From: JAFARE01 sp963777285
Lineage (GTDB): Bacteria; Chloroflexota; Dormibacteria; Aeolococcales; Aeolococcaceae
Assembly (NCBI GenBank): GCA_963777285.1
Contig: CAVZPR010000001.1
Span: forward strand, 1,358,615 to 1,422,614
Reading direction: 5' to 3'
DNA: 64,000 bases
Shown: positions 1-8,143 of the stretch, piece after piece
Position numbering within the stretch: the stretch's first letter is position 1
How the letters are laid out: every line of letters starts with the position of its first letter
Translations under genes and position numbers: made by a program
The notes under the pieces: generated by a model
The model's input: the letters and a program-made list of their open reading frames with translations, nothing else
Told to the model about the DNA's origin: nothing
Database searches by the model: none

Positions 1-1019
1 CCATCTGCGAGATGCTGGCATCCAACTTCCCCACCTCGTCCGACGATGCCATCTATCGCAAGGCGCGGCTCATCAACTGCGCGCTCATGGCCAAGATTCA
101 CACCGTTGACTGGACGCCCGCGATCATCGCCCATCCCACCACCGTGCTGGCCCTGCGCTCCAACTGGTGGGGGCTCCTCGGCGAGCGCTTCGACAAGCGC
201 TTCGGCCGCCGCACCAACCTGGACTTCTTGCGCGGGATTCCCGGCTCACCCACCAACCACAACGGCGTCCCCTATTCGCTCACCGAAGAGTTCGTGGCCG
301 TCTACCGGATGCATCCATTGATCCCGGACGAGTTCATCTTCCGTTCTGTTCGCGATGATCAAGTCCTGCAGACCCGCACGCTACCCGAGGTGGGCGCCCT
401 CGAGGTTCGCCACCGCTTCAACGAGATGGCGATGACCGACATCTTCTACTCCTTCGGCCGGTCTCATCCCGGAGCCATAACGCTGCACAACTATCCCCGT
501 TTCTTGCAGCATTTCAATCGCCCCGACGGCTCTTTGATCGACCTCGCCTCGATCGATATTCTGCGGTCGCGCGAAAGAGGAGTGCCCCGCTACAACGAGT
601 TCCGCCGCCTCCTCCATCTCCGCCCCATGCGCAACTTCGATGAGCTAACCGGCAACCCGACCTGGGCTGCAGAGCTGCGGGAGCTGTACCAAGGAGACAT
701 CGAACGGGTCGACCTCACCATCGGTATGTACGCGGAGCGCCTACCCCAAGGTTTTGGCTTCAGCGATACGGCCTTTCGCGTGTTCATCCTCATGGCCTCC
801 CGCCGCCTCAAGAGTGATCGCTTCTTCACCGTCGACTACACGCCCGAGGTCTACACCCAGCCCGGCATCGACTGGGTGGAATCAAACTCCATGCGCACCG
901 TACTCCTGCGCCACTACCCGGAGCTTGAGCCGGCGCTTCGCGGCGTGGCCAATCCTTTCGCTCCCTGGAATCAGGTTGGCACCGGCCGGCCGCTCCCTGC
1001 CGCTTCAACGAGGGCTTGA
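1..1019 (+). CDS. Heme fatty-acid dioxygenase / animal-type heme peroxidase, 5' end outside window
   Basis: This is the C-terminal part of a protein of the animal heme peroxidase superfamily. The frame is open to the left edge, so the start lies upstream. Counting from the ATG at 12, the stretch EEFVAVYRMHPLIPDEF (about residues 92-108) matches the active-site segment of cyclooxygenases (LYHWHPL) and plant alpha-dioxygenases (VYRMHSL). Tyr98 would be the radical-forming tyrosine and His101 the proximal heme ligand. An earlier block, AKIHTVDWTPAIIAHP, is typical of the bacterial branch. The distal heme side is in the missing part. Inferred role: oxygenation of a fatty acid or similar lipid. 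It is followed after 1 nt by a small membrane protein, then a GMC oxidoreductase and a patatin lipase, which supports a lipid substrate. A plain peroxidase role is the alternative. Confidence 0.85.
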   Translation, partial: ICEMLASNFPTSSDDAIYRKARLINCALMAKIHTVDWTPAIIAHPTTVLALRSNWWGLLGERFDKRFGRRTNLDFLRGIPGSPTNHNGVPYSLTEEFVAVYRMHPLIPDEFIFRSVRDDQVLQTRTLPEVGALEVRHRFNEMAMTDIFYSFGRSHPGAITLHNYPRFLQHFNRPDGSLIDLASIDILRSRERGVPRYNEFRRLLHLRPMRNFDELTGNPTWAAELRELYQGDIERVDLTIGMYAERLPQGFGFSDTAFRVFILMASRRLKSDRFFTVDYTPEVYTQPGIDWVESNSMRTVLLRHYPELEPALRGVANPFAPWNQVGTGRPLPAASTRA

Positions 1020-1020
1020 T

Positions 1021-1398
1021 ATGAGCCAACCACTTCCGGCTGACAAGGCGCGCAAGCTTCTGGCCGGGATCCGACTGGCCAATGGAGCCGCTGCGCTACT
1101 GACACCTCGATGGCTGGCGCGTCGCCTCGATCTCGATCCCGCCGGCGGTGACATCTACCTGCTTCGTCTGTTCGGCGTCCGCACCGTGCTCATTGGCGTC
1201 GAGCTCCTCGACCAGGACCCGGAGCTGCGAGCGCGCGCCGTTGATGCGGCAGTCTTCGTGCACGCCAGCGACGCCATGGCGGCAGCCATCGCCGGGATCA
1301 CTGGCCAGCTGTCCCGCCGCGCCGCGCTGGCTGCCACCGCGATCTCCTCGCTCAACGTCGCGCTTTCGTTGCTGGCTCGCTCCGCCGAACCGAGCTGA
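1021..1398 (+). CDS. Small hydrophobic protein of the lipid-oxidation operon
   Basis: A 125-aa protein starting MSQPLPADKARKLL. It begins directly after the stop of the peroxidase gene and its TGA overlaps the ATG of the GMC gene (TGATG), so it is translationally coupled to both. Two or three hydrophobic stretches, for example around residues 45-57 and 78-118, suggest a small integral membrane protein. I do not recognise catalytic residues. Such a protein could anchor the neighbouring oxidoreductases at the membrane, but this is inferred only from context. Confidence 0.7.
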   Translation: MSQPLPADKARKLLAGIRLANGAAALLTPRWLARRLDLDPAGGDIYLLRLFGVRTVLIGVELLDQDPELRARAVDAAVFVHASDAMAAAIAGITGQLSRRAALAATAISSLNVALSLLARSAEPS

Positions 1399-3368
1399 TG
1401 GCCACTCCGAAGCTGACGGGGACGTACGACTACATCGTCGTCGGCTCCGGCGCCGGCGGTGGTCCCCTGGCTGCCAACCTTGCAGCCGCCGGGTACAGCA
1501 CGCTGCTACTCGAGGCGGGTAGTGCCCAGCAAGACGTGACCTACGAGGTGCCGAGCTTCCACGCACTGGCCAGCGAGGATCCCGCGATGAGCTGGCAGTA
1601 CTTCGTGCGTCACTACAGCAGCGATCAGCAGCAAGAACGCGACACCAAGTTCGTGAAATCGCAGCGCGGCATCTTCTATCCGCGAGCGGGGACCTTGGGC
1701 GGCTGCTCTGCCCACAACGCGATGATCACCGTCTACCCGAGTAACCACGACTGGGACCATATCGCCGACGTTACTGGCGACGATTCATGGCGAAGTGAGC
1801 GGATGCGTGTGTACTTCGAACGCTTGGAACGGTGTCGCTACCGTCACCGCGGGTGGCGCTATCCGCGCTTTCGTTGGCTCGCGGCCGCGCTCCGCCACAC
1901 GCCGCTACTGGGATCTTTCTTCGGCAATCCGTCACGCCACGGCTTCCACGGGTGGCTGCCAACCAGCCGCGCGGACCCACTCTTGGCGCTCCGCGATCGC
2001 GAGGTGGTCGAAATCGTGATCGACGCCGCCAAGCAGGCGCTGACGGACCACCTCGGCCGTGCGCTTTCGAAGCTCGAAGACCTCGACGACTACTTCGACC
2101 CGGTGGACTTCTTCGACCCCAACGACTGGCGGGTAGTGACCACCGACCAGCAGGGCTTGTGGTTCACCCCGCTGGCGACCGATGGCCGGCATCGCCACGG
2201 CACCCGAGAGCGGATTCACGCCGTGCAGCAGGGCGCATCGTGTCTAAGGGTCGAAACCGAAGCACTGGCGACGGCCATTCGCTTCGCGGGCACCCGCGCT
2301 GTGGGGGTGTGCTACCTGCGCGGTGGTCATCTCTACCGCGCTGATCCACACGCTGATGTCGCGCCGCGAGCCACGGATGACTGTCTGGCGACTGCCATAC
2401 GTGAGGTTATTCTCGCAGCGGGCGCGTTCAACACTCCACAGCTACTAATGCTCTCGGGCATCGGCCCGCGGCAGGACTTGACCCGTCACGGAATCCCGGT
2501 CGTCGTGGACCTACCGGGAGTGGGACAGAACCTGCAGGACCGCTACGAAGTCAGCGTGGTCAGCGAACTGAGCCACGACCTGGCGCTGCTTCGAGGCTGC
2601 TCTTTCGTCCCTCCCGAGGAAGGTCAGCCAGCCGACCCATGCTTTGTCGAATGGAAATCAGGCGAAGGGGTGTATACGACCAACGGAGCCGTGATTAGCA
2701 TCATCTTGCGCTCCGATGCCAAGCGAACTGAGCCCGACCTGTTCGTCTTTGGCCTGCCAGCCCGCTTTCAAGGCTACTACCCCGGCTACTCCCGCGAGTT
2801 GGAGCGAGGGCGAAACATCTTCACCTGGGCCATTCTCAAGGCACATACGAACAACACCGCTGGAACGGTGCGTCTGCGCTCCGCCGATCCGCGTGATACC
2901 CCCGCGATCGACTTCCGTTACTTCGAGGAGGGCAATGACACCCAAGCTGAAGACCTCGCCGCCGTCGTCAGCGGCGTTGAGTTCGTTCGCCGCATTACCG
3001 GTAGCGGCGAGGTCTTCAAGCGAGAGCTGGTTCCCGGAGCCGACGTGGCGACCAGGGATCAGATTGCCGACTTTGTGCGCAACGAGGCCTGGGGCCACCA
3101 CGCGTCGTGCTCCTGCAAGATGGGGACGAGCTCCGACCCCATGGCAGTGGTCGACAGTGAATTCCGGGTTCACGGCACAGCCAACCTGCGCATCGTCGAC
3201 GCTTCCGTTTTCCCCCGCATCCCAGGATTCTTCATCGTCTCCGCGGTATACATGATCAGTGAAAAAGCGAGCGACGTGATCTTGAACTCCGCTCGCAAAT
3301 CGAGCAGCACCGGAGGGGGCGGCGGCAACTCTGCTCCTGTTATCGAAGTGGCCGCGGGAGGTTGGTAG
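1398..3368 (+). CDS. GMC-family FAD-dependent oxidoreductase
   Basis: A 656-aa glucose-methanol-choline oxidoreductase. The N-terminal dinucleotide fold DYIVVGSGAGGGPLAANLA with LLLEAG binds the FAD ADP moiety. The GMC signature follows as GTLGGCSAHNAMI near residue 102, and the C-terminal block carries HHASCSCKMGT, whose second His is the likely catalytic base. The last segment reads DASVFPRIPGFFIVSAVYM, where many GMC enzymes have a SGNTNAP-type loop with a second catalytic His or Asn; that residue is not visible here. Family members oxidise alcohols to carbonyls. The gene is coupled by a 1-nt overlap to the upstream small membrane gene. In context it may act on oxygenated lipid products of the neighbouring heme dioxygenase (inference). 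Confidence 0.93.
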   Translation: MATPKLTGTYDYIVVGSGAGGGPLAANLAAAGYSTLLLEAGSAQQDVTYEVPSFHALASEDPAMSWQYFVRHYSSDQQQERDTKFVKSQRGIFYPRAGTLGGCSAHNAMITVYPSNHDWDHIADVTGDDSWRSERMRVYFERLERCRYRHRGWRYPRFRWLAAALRHTPLLGSFFGNPSRHGFHGWLPTSRADPLLALRDREVVEIVIDAAKQALTDHLGRALSKLEDLDDYFDPVDFFDPNDWRVVTTDQQGLWFTPLATDGRHRHGTRERIHAVQQGASCLRVETEALATAIRFAGTRAVGVCYLRGGHLYRADPHADVAPRATDDCLATAIREVILAAGAFNTPQLLMLSGIGPRQDLTRHGIPVVVDLPGVGQNLQDRYEVSVVSELSHDLALLRGCSFVPPEEGQPADPCFVEWKSGEGVYTTNGAVISIILRSDAKRTEPDLFVFGLPARFQGYYPGYSRELERGRNIFTWAILKAHTNNTAGTVRLRSADPRDTPAIDFRYFEEGNDTQAEDLAAVVSGVEFVRRITGSGEVFKRELVPGADVATRDQIADFVRNEAWGHHASCSCKMGTSSDPMAVVDSEFRVHGTANLRIVDASVFPRIPGFFIVSAVYMISEKASDVILNSARKSSSTGGGGGNSAPVIEVAAGGW

Positions 3369-3407
3369 TGCAGGCTAACGCGCACCAGGCGGAGCCACAG
3401 CTGCGCC

Positions 3408-5951
3408 GTGAGTGAGCCGGCGGGCGGAGGGCCCCATCCAAGTCATCGCGACGAGTTACCTTCGGGCGGCGTGGGTTCCGGGTCGGGCATCCCCGGGGTA
3501 CCGCACCGTTCTGGTCTGCGCTCACTGCTTCTCGGCTCGCAACCCGAACCGTTGGACGGCATCGCCGAAGTCGATGCACGAGACCTTCGCGGTGGAGTCG
3601 ACCGGACCAACTTTGTTGATCTGCCGCCTGCCCGCTCAAAGGACGGCAAAATCTCGGAGGAGCGGCTCGGCATCTGCTGTTCCGGCGGTGGCATCCGCGC
3701 CGCCGCCTTCTGTCTGGGAGGGCTGCAAGCGCTGCGCAAGTCTGGTCACTTCGCAAGAGCAACCTACCTTTCTTCGGTATCAGGCGGAGGCTACATCGCC
3801 GTCGCTCACGCCACTCTGCTCGGCTTGACTCGCGCGCAGTCCATTCCACCAGCCGAGGCCACACGACTACTAGCGGAGCCGCCGCCCTGGTCACTCGACG
3901 CGCCCGAGACGGTGAATCTCCGCAACCACACCAACTATCTGGCCACCGATCTACGCGCCGCGATCTGGGGAGGCTCGGTGGTGCTCTACGGCATAGTTAG
4001 TCACCTTCTCCCCTTCTTGGCGCTCACGGTGTTCCTTGCGACGTTGTACGGCTGGATCTTGGTGGCTCTGCCCCACGTTCTCTTTCTTCCAAATCAGCAG
4101 TCTCCGACCGTTGACTTCGCCTCGGTGCGCAATGTGGCCATCTTTGGCTGTGGCGGCACGCTGGGGCTGGCGACGCTTTTGATCATGGTGCGTCAGGGCT
4201 TGGAGAGAATCCATACGCCGCGCCAAGCCAGCACACGCCGCGTGAGACGTGCCTGGGGCGTCGCCGCGCTCGTCGGTCTCGCAGTGGGCAGTCTCGTAGC
4301 CACCGCCGGCCTGCACATCTTCCAACGCGACCCGAGCGCTCTTACCTCCTTCATCGTTGGTCTGCTTGCGGCCTTGGTGAGCGTTGCCATCTACGGGCTG
4401 GTTCTCCTGTTACGTCGTCCGGCTTCCGAAGTCATAGCACTCCACGCCGTGCTCGAGATCTGGACGGTGCGGTTACTGGTGCTCGCCGTAGGTACCGGTG
4501 TTCTCCTCTGCTTGGTGCCGCTGCTCTTCACCCAGGTGAGCGACGACGTTCGCCACTTGTGGGGAGCTCTTGGCGGCAACCTGTCACTACTCGTCATCAT
4601 CCAGCAGATCGCCAAGCGTTCTCGGACGGCATCGTCAAAACGCTGGCTGCGCGTGGCGGTGGTTATCGCTTCCTATGTGGCAGGCCCACTGGTCATCTTG
4701 GTGACCTTCCTGCTCGTGGCATACGTCTCTACCGTCCGTGGTCCCGAATGGAGCGGCTTCGGCACCGCCATCTGGGTGATCGCCTCATTTGCCTTTCTGG
4801 TCATCGTGTCGCTCTTCGATGACGAGGTGCGCGCCCCGCTCCACATGCTCTATCGCGAGCGCCTCAGCACAGCCTTCGTCCGTTTTCGCGTCCGCAATGG
4901 AAACCGGATCGCGAGCATGGAGCCGCCCTGGGAAGATCCGATCAACTTCTCGGATATGACAGGCGACGCCCTGAACGGCATGCCCAAGCTGGTGATCTGC
5001 GCCTCGGTGAACGTCGCCGATGACGTGGTGCCACCTGGACGATTCGCCGGACCGTTTACATTCGAAGTCGATCGCTGCGGCGGGCCGCTGACCGGGTACG
5101 TGCCCACCAAAACGCTTGAAGCAGCCGCCGGAGAGGGGGTGCTGACTCTGCCCGGCATGATGGCGCTTTCTGGCGCCGCCTTTTCTCCGCTGATGGGGCG
5201 GACCACCCGGCCCGGCTGGCGCTTGCTGTTTGCCCTTTTTGATGTCCGGCTCGGCCTCTGGCTGCCCAACCCGCGGTGGCTGCCCGGCGTCGAGACGGCG
5301 ACGGGGCACCCCTCGCGCAGGCTTGCTGGCCCCATGGATGCGCGATTGCCAAGAGGCGCGCGCTTTGGAGCGGACCGTCAGACGCAACCGCCGCCGGCGT
5401 TCCTTCGTCCCGGCTGGTCGTATGCGCTTCGCGAGGCGCTGGGGTTGAACAGCCTGCGTCTGCCCTACGTCTACGTCACCGACGGCGGACACTTCGAAAA
5501 CCTCGGCCTGGTTGAGCTGTTGCGCCGCGGCTGCACCCAGATCGTCTGCTTCGACGCTAGTGAGGACGGTGCCCAGCCCCTGACTGCTCTGGGCCAGGCT
5601 ATCGAGCTGGCTCGTGACGAGCTTGGCGTAACCATCGACATCTGCGTGAAGGACCTCTGGCCAGGCTCCGCCAACGACCCGCGCGATCGTCGACTCACCA
5701 AGACGATGTGTGTTGAGGGTGACATCTCCTACCCCGGTGGCCGTCCGGGCAAGCTCATCGTGGTGAAGAACCACCTCCCCAAAGACGCTCCTCTCGACGT
5801 GCTCACCTACGCAGAGACAAACCCAAAGTTCCCCTTCGACCCCACTACCGATCAGTTCTTTGACGACGAGCGCTTTGATAGCTATCGGGTGCTGGGTCAG
5901 CATGGCGGCGAGTGCGCGGCTAGCCTGCTCAGTGCGCCCCCAGCGCCGTAG
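3408..5951 (+). CDS. Patatin-like phospholipase with transmembrane insertion
   Basis: An 847-aa protein starting at GTG 3408. Patatin features are the oxyanion loop ICCSGGGIRAA (about residues 89-99), the nucleophile elbow LSSVSGGGY with Ser125, and the catalytic Asp in YVTDGGHFENLGL near residue 691. The Ser and Asp are separated by more than 500 residues, and this stretch contains roughly eight hydrophobic segments (about residues 185-470). The hydrolase fold is therefore apparently interrupted by a membrane domain, as in a small group of large membrane-bound patatins. Patatins hydrolyse acyl esters of phospholipids or glycolipids. It lies 39 nt after the GMC gene on the same strand and could release the fatty acids used by the upstream oxidative enzymes. 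Substrate unknown. Confidence 0.85.
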   Translation: MSEPAGGGPHPSHRDELPSGGVGSGSGIPGVPHRSGLRSLLLGSQPEPLDGIAEVDARDLRGGVDRTNFVDLPPARSKDGKISEERLGICCSGGGIRAAAFCLGGLQALRKSGHFARATYLSSVSGGGYIAVAHATLLGLTRAQSIPPAEATRLLAEPPPWSLDAPETVNLRNHTNYLATDLRAAIWGGSVVLYGIVSHLLPFLALTVFLATLYGWILVALPHVLFLPNQQSPTVDFASVRNVAIFGCGGTLGLATLLIMVRQGLERIHTPRQASTRRVRRAWGVAALVGLAVGSLVATAGLHIFQRDPSALTSFIVGLLAALVSVAIYGLVLLLRRPASEVIALHAVLEIWTVRLLVLAVGTGVLLCLVPLLFTQVSDDVRHLWGALGGNLSLLVIIQQIAKRSRTASSKRWLRVAVVIASYVAGPLVILVTFLLVAYVSTVRGPEWSGFGTAIWVIASFAFLVIVSLFDDEVRAPLHMLYRERLSTAFVRFRVRNGNRIASMEPPWEDPINFSDMTGDALNGMPKLVICASVNVADDVVPPGRFAGPFTFEVDRCGGPLTGYVPTKTLEAAAGEGVLTLPGMMALSGAAFSPLMGRTTRPGWRLLFALFDVRLGLWLPNPRWLPGVETATGHPSRRLAGPMDARLPRGARFGADRQTQPPPAFLRPGWSYALREALGLNSLRLPYVYVTDGGHFENLGLVELLRRGCTQIVCFDASEDGAQPLTALGQAIELARDELGVTIDICVKDLWPGSANDPRDRRLTKTMCVEGDISYPGGRPGKLIVVKNHLPKDAPLDVLTYAETNPKFPFDPTTDQFFDDERFDSYRVLGQHGGECAASLLSAPPAP

Positions 5952-6058
5952 GATCGTCGCGTGCAGCGCCCTCCTCTATACCCACCGGACGCGACTCCCT
6001 CTCTCAACGACGCCGGTTCACGATCCGAGAACACGGCTCTGGCGGTCAGACCAGCGTC

Positions 6059-6724
6059 GTGAGTTCCGCCACCGTCGTCGCCTTCGTCGCCTTCCTGATT
6101 ACCTATGCCGTGTGGGGATCTTCAGCCGCGGCGATCGTCTTCTTGTCGGTGTTCCTTGGCCTGGTGCTGCTGCTTCCGATCGCTTGGGTGATGATCAGCC
6201 GCCCCCAGCGCGTCAAGCAAGACGACGTTTGGCTCGCAGCGCAGCTAGCCGCCGAACTGGCAGTTCGGCGCGCGCGCGACGAACCTCCGCTGCGCGATGC
6301 CAGACTACAAGGAAGTCTTCAGCCAGGTAACCGGCCCCGGCGATGCTGCGACGGTCCTAATCGCCGGCACTGCTGGCCTGCTGGTGGATGGCCTCCTCAG
6401 CATCCACGGCTTCCTCTCACCCGGGGTGGCCGGTACGTCCGCCGCAAGCGGCGCGCTCGGCCTAAAAAAGCGTTCGAGGCGCGCCGCAGACTTATGAAAG
6501 CACAGCGTCAAGAGGCGCAGGCGCTCCAGCAGCAGAATAAGGCTTCGGATCAAGCCCGCGATCGAGTCCAGAAAGCGATCCAGCACCTGCGGGAGAATTC
6601 CGATCCTGGCGGCGATCGCCTAGCGGAAGACATGCAACTCCACGAACTGGGTCTGATAGACGATGCGAAACTCGCCCATGCTGTAGCGGATGCCCTGGAC
6701 GCCTACCGCGCAAAACGACTCTAG
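6059..6724 (+). CDS. Membrane-anchored coiled protein; middle third looks out of frame
   Basis: An open frame of 221 codons from GTG 6059. The N-terminus MSSATVVAFVAFLITYAVWG continues into two hydrophobic helices (about residues 5-45). The C-terminus (residues 139-221) is a charged, Gln/Lys-rich helix typical of real coding sequence. The middle (about residues 80-138) is Arg/Pro/Cys/Trp-rich and does not look like protein, whereas the +1 frame over the same bases, 6297-6470, does. Either one protein was split by two compensating indels, or two genes are nested and joined by a -1 ribosomal frameshift at 6464-6470. No family recognised. It follows the patatin gene by 107 nt and could belong to that operon. 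Confidence 0.5.
   Translation: MSSATVVAFVAFLITYAVWGSSAAAIVFLSVFLGLVLLLPIAWVMISRPQRVKQDDVWLAAQLAAELAVRRARDEPPLRDARLQGSLQPGNRPRRCCDGPNRRHCWPAGGWPPQHPRLPLTRGGRYVRRKRRARPKKAFEARRRLMKAQRQEAQALQQQNKASDQARDRVQKAIQHLRENSDPGGDRLAEDMQLHELGLIDDAKLAHAVADALDAYRAKRL
6297..6497 (+). CDS. Nested small hydrophobic ORF feeding a -1 frameshift
   Basis: An internal ORF of 66 codons in the frame +1 to the 6059 gene, starting MPDYKEVFSQVTGPGDAATV. It has a glycine/alanine-rich hydrophobic stretch at residues 17-52 and ends GLKKRSRRAADL. The codons CTA AAA AAG at 6462-6470 form the heptamer A AAA AAG in the zero frame. Slipping back one base continues into the helical C-terminus of the overlapping frame, giving a fusion of about 142 aa. 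I see no strong Shine-Dalgarno before 6297, so the alternative is that this is the middle of one gene carrying two indels. Confidence 0.45.
   Translation: MPDYKEVFSQVTGPGDAATVLIAGTAGLLVDGLLSIHGFLSPGVAGTSAASGALGLKKRSRRAADL
6464..6470 (+). promoter_or_regulatory. Candidate -1 programmed frameshift site A AAA AAG
   Basis: The heptamer AAAAAAG is phased so that AAA and AAG are zero-frame codons of the 6297 ORF. This is the same heptamer and phase used by dnaX in Escherichia coli. A short hairpin GCCGC-AA-GCGGC lies 14 nt upstream (6441-6452). After a -1 slip the reading frame stays open to 6724. A homopolymer sequencing error at the six A bases would give the same picture. Confidence 0.45.
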
Positions 6725-7413
6725 GACGCGCTCGCCGGCTAGTGTGCTGGATCGCGGGAAGGGTGTCCGAGCGGAGCTTCTGAAGATCTAACAGGCCGAT
6801 GCCTCGCGCGAGAACCGCCGACGAGGGCAGCGATTTCAATCTTGGGCGCGCTCTCTTCAAGCCCTTGATCCTGCACCGCGGCGTGCGACTTGTTGCCGTG
6901 CAACCAGGAGCCTGCCCAAGCATCCTTCACCTTGGCGCGCCGGAGCGCTCTGACTGAATTTTCAATTCGCCTCGCGAGCCGGCTACGCGAACTTAAAGCG
7001 GCCACCGGCCTCCCGCACTAGGCGGTCATGCTCGGTCGCAGCCTGCGCCTCTCTCGCGCCCGGAGCCGCTCTCGCCCTTCTCCAGCTCGAGGTAGTCAAC
7101 CAACCGGCGTTACCGCGTTTAGTTCTTGCCCAGATGCAGCCAGTCGCGCGGTCGATAGTCAAGCAGGCGGGCACAGATCGTTTTGCCGACGATGTCGCAG
7201 TATAGGGTGAGCCGGGACCTCGCTGGAATGGTCCCTTGGCAGGCCGAAGGCTTACAGCTCGCACATTCGGGGCGGTGAGGCGCAGTCAACAGTCCTGCTA
7301 TGGCACTACGAGCGGGCACACGCCATTCCGCGCCATGGAACGCGCTGTTCTTCAACGTGAAGGGTGGAGTTTCGACCCGAGCTCCACCCTTTGGTCGCCA
7401 GGAGGCTGACCCG
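6725..7413. other. No convincing gene
   Basis: About 690 bases in which all open frames are short and low in quality on both strands. No repeat, RNA gene or recognisable gene remnant was seen, apart from the hairpin at 7360-7391. Confidence 0.5.
7360..7391 (+). repeat. Hairpin in the leader of the 7414 gene
   Basis: Perfect 10-bp inverted repeat AAGGGTGGAG / CTCCACCCTT with a 12-nt loop, followed by TTT less than 12 nt from the ribosome binding site of the next gene. It could be an attenuator, a terminator of upstream transcription or an operator. Confidence 0.55.
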
Positions 7414-7629
7414 ATGGGTGAGAATGAGGCTACTGAAATGGAGGCCATACAACGTTGGTTCGAAGACCGAGGCTTTAGGCTCGACTTCGAGCACGAGCGC
7501 CGCGATCTCATCTGGGCTGCCCTACAGCGGTTGCCCTCGGGTCGACGAGTGGCGCCAGGATATGGCCGCGGCGATTCGGAACTAGCCGCTGCCCGAAGGG
7601 CGAAGGAGCGCTATGAGCACGAACAGTGA
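7414..7629 (+). CDS. Small conserved-looking hypothetical protein
   Basis: A 71-aa protein starting MGENEATEMEAIQRWFEDRG. The start is fixed by AGGAGG at 7400-7405, 8 nt upstream of the ATG. A longer frame from 7300 has no such signal. The C-terminal half, GRRVAPGYGRGDSELAAA followed by a basic helix, has the look of a small soluble protein of unknown function. It has no close same-strand partner; the nearest is the gene at 7845. Confidence 0.55.
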   Translation: MGENEATEMEAIQRWFEDRGFRLDFEHERRDLIWAALQRLPSGRRVAPGYGRGDSELAAARRAKERYEHEQ

Positions 7630-7831
7630 GACGCCACAGAGGAAGGTTGCTCGGCTCTCGACGCCGTAGCATCCTACGCGACCAACTACCTCACCGCCAA
7701 TACGCTCGTGGTCATGGCCGATGGGTCGGGCGAGCCGATCAGCCAGATTAGAGTTAGCGATGCGTGCGACGAGCCCTGTGATGGGCGTACAGGCGGACGT
7801 AGCGTCCTCATACGTAACTTCAATGTGCAAC

Positions 7832-7837
7832 CATAAT
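7832..7837 (+). promoter_or_regulatory. -10 box CATAAT for leaderless gene at 7845
   Basis: CATAAT lies 7 nt before the ATG at 7845, the spacing expected for a transcript that starts at its start codon. It overlaps the alternative ATG at 7836, which argues for the second ATG. Confidence 0.45.
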
Positions 7838-7844
7838 GGTCGGC

Positions 7845-8036
7845 ATGGAGACGAGATGTAGAGCCGTGGCCGATGGGACCGCCTGCACAGAGTCGGCTGT
7901 TCGCCAGGTTGAATTCGGCGGTCACTTCACCATTCCGCTGTGTCAGGAACATCTCGACGAGATCCGACGGGTGGCAAGAGAGTGGAACCGCACAGCAGAG
8001 CTGGAAGAAAAGATTAAGCCGTTGGCCGACGCCTAA
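7845..8036 (+). CDS. Small cysteine-containing hypothetical protein
   Basis: A 63-aa protein starting METRCRAVADGTACTESAV. Three cysteines (C5, C14 and the one in IPLCQEHLDEI) and the following His could form a small zinc site of C..C..C..H type. The C-terminus is a charged helix. The start was chosen at 7845 because a -10 box lies 7 nt upstream; 7836 would add three residues. Function unknown. Confidence 0.6.
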   Translation: METRCRAVADGTACTESAVRQVEFGGHFTIPLCQEHLDEIRRVAREWNRTAELEEKIKPLADA

Positions 8037-8143
8037 GGAGAAGTCACCTGGAGAGGCGGGCAATCCACATGTCCCTGTCGACACTTTGCTATGACGCACA
8101 CGTTGCGCCACAACCTGGTGGTTTTGAGTTACACCGAGAGCCG

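Noticed and set aside
6739..7264. Two minus-strand frames of about 90 codons
   Set aside because: No ribosome binding site, no domain and an Arg/Ser-rich composition typical of non-coding GC-rich DNA.
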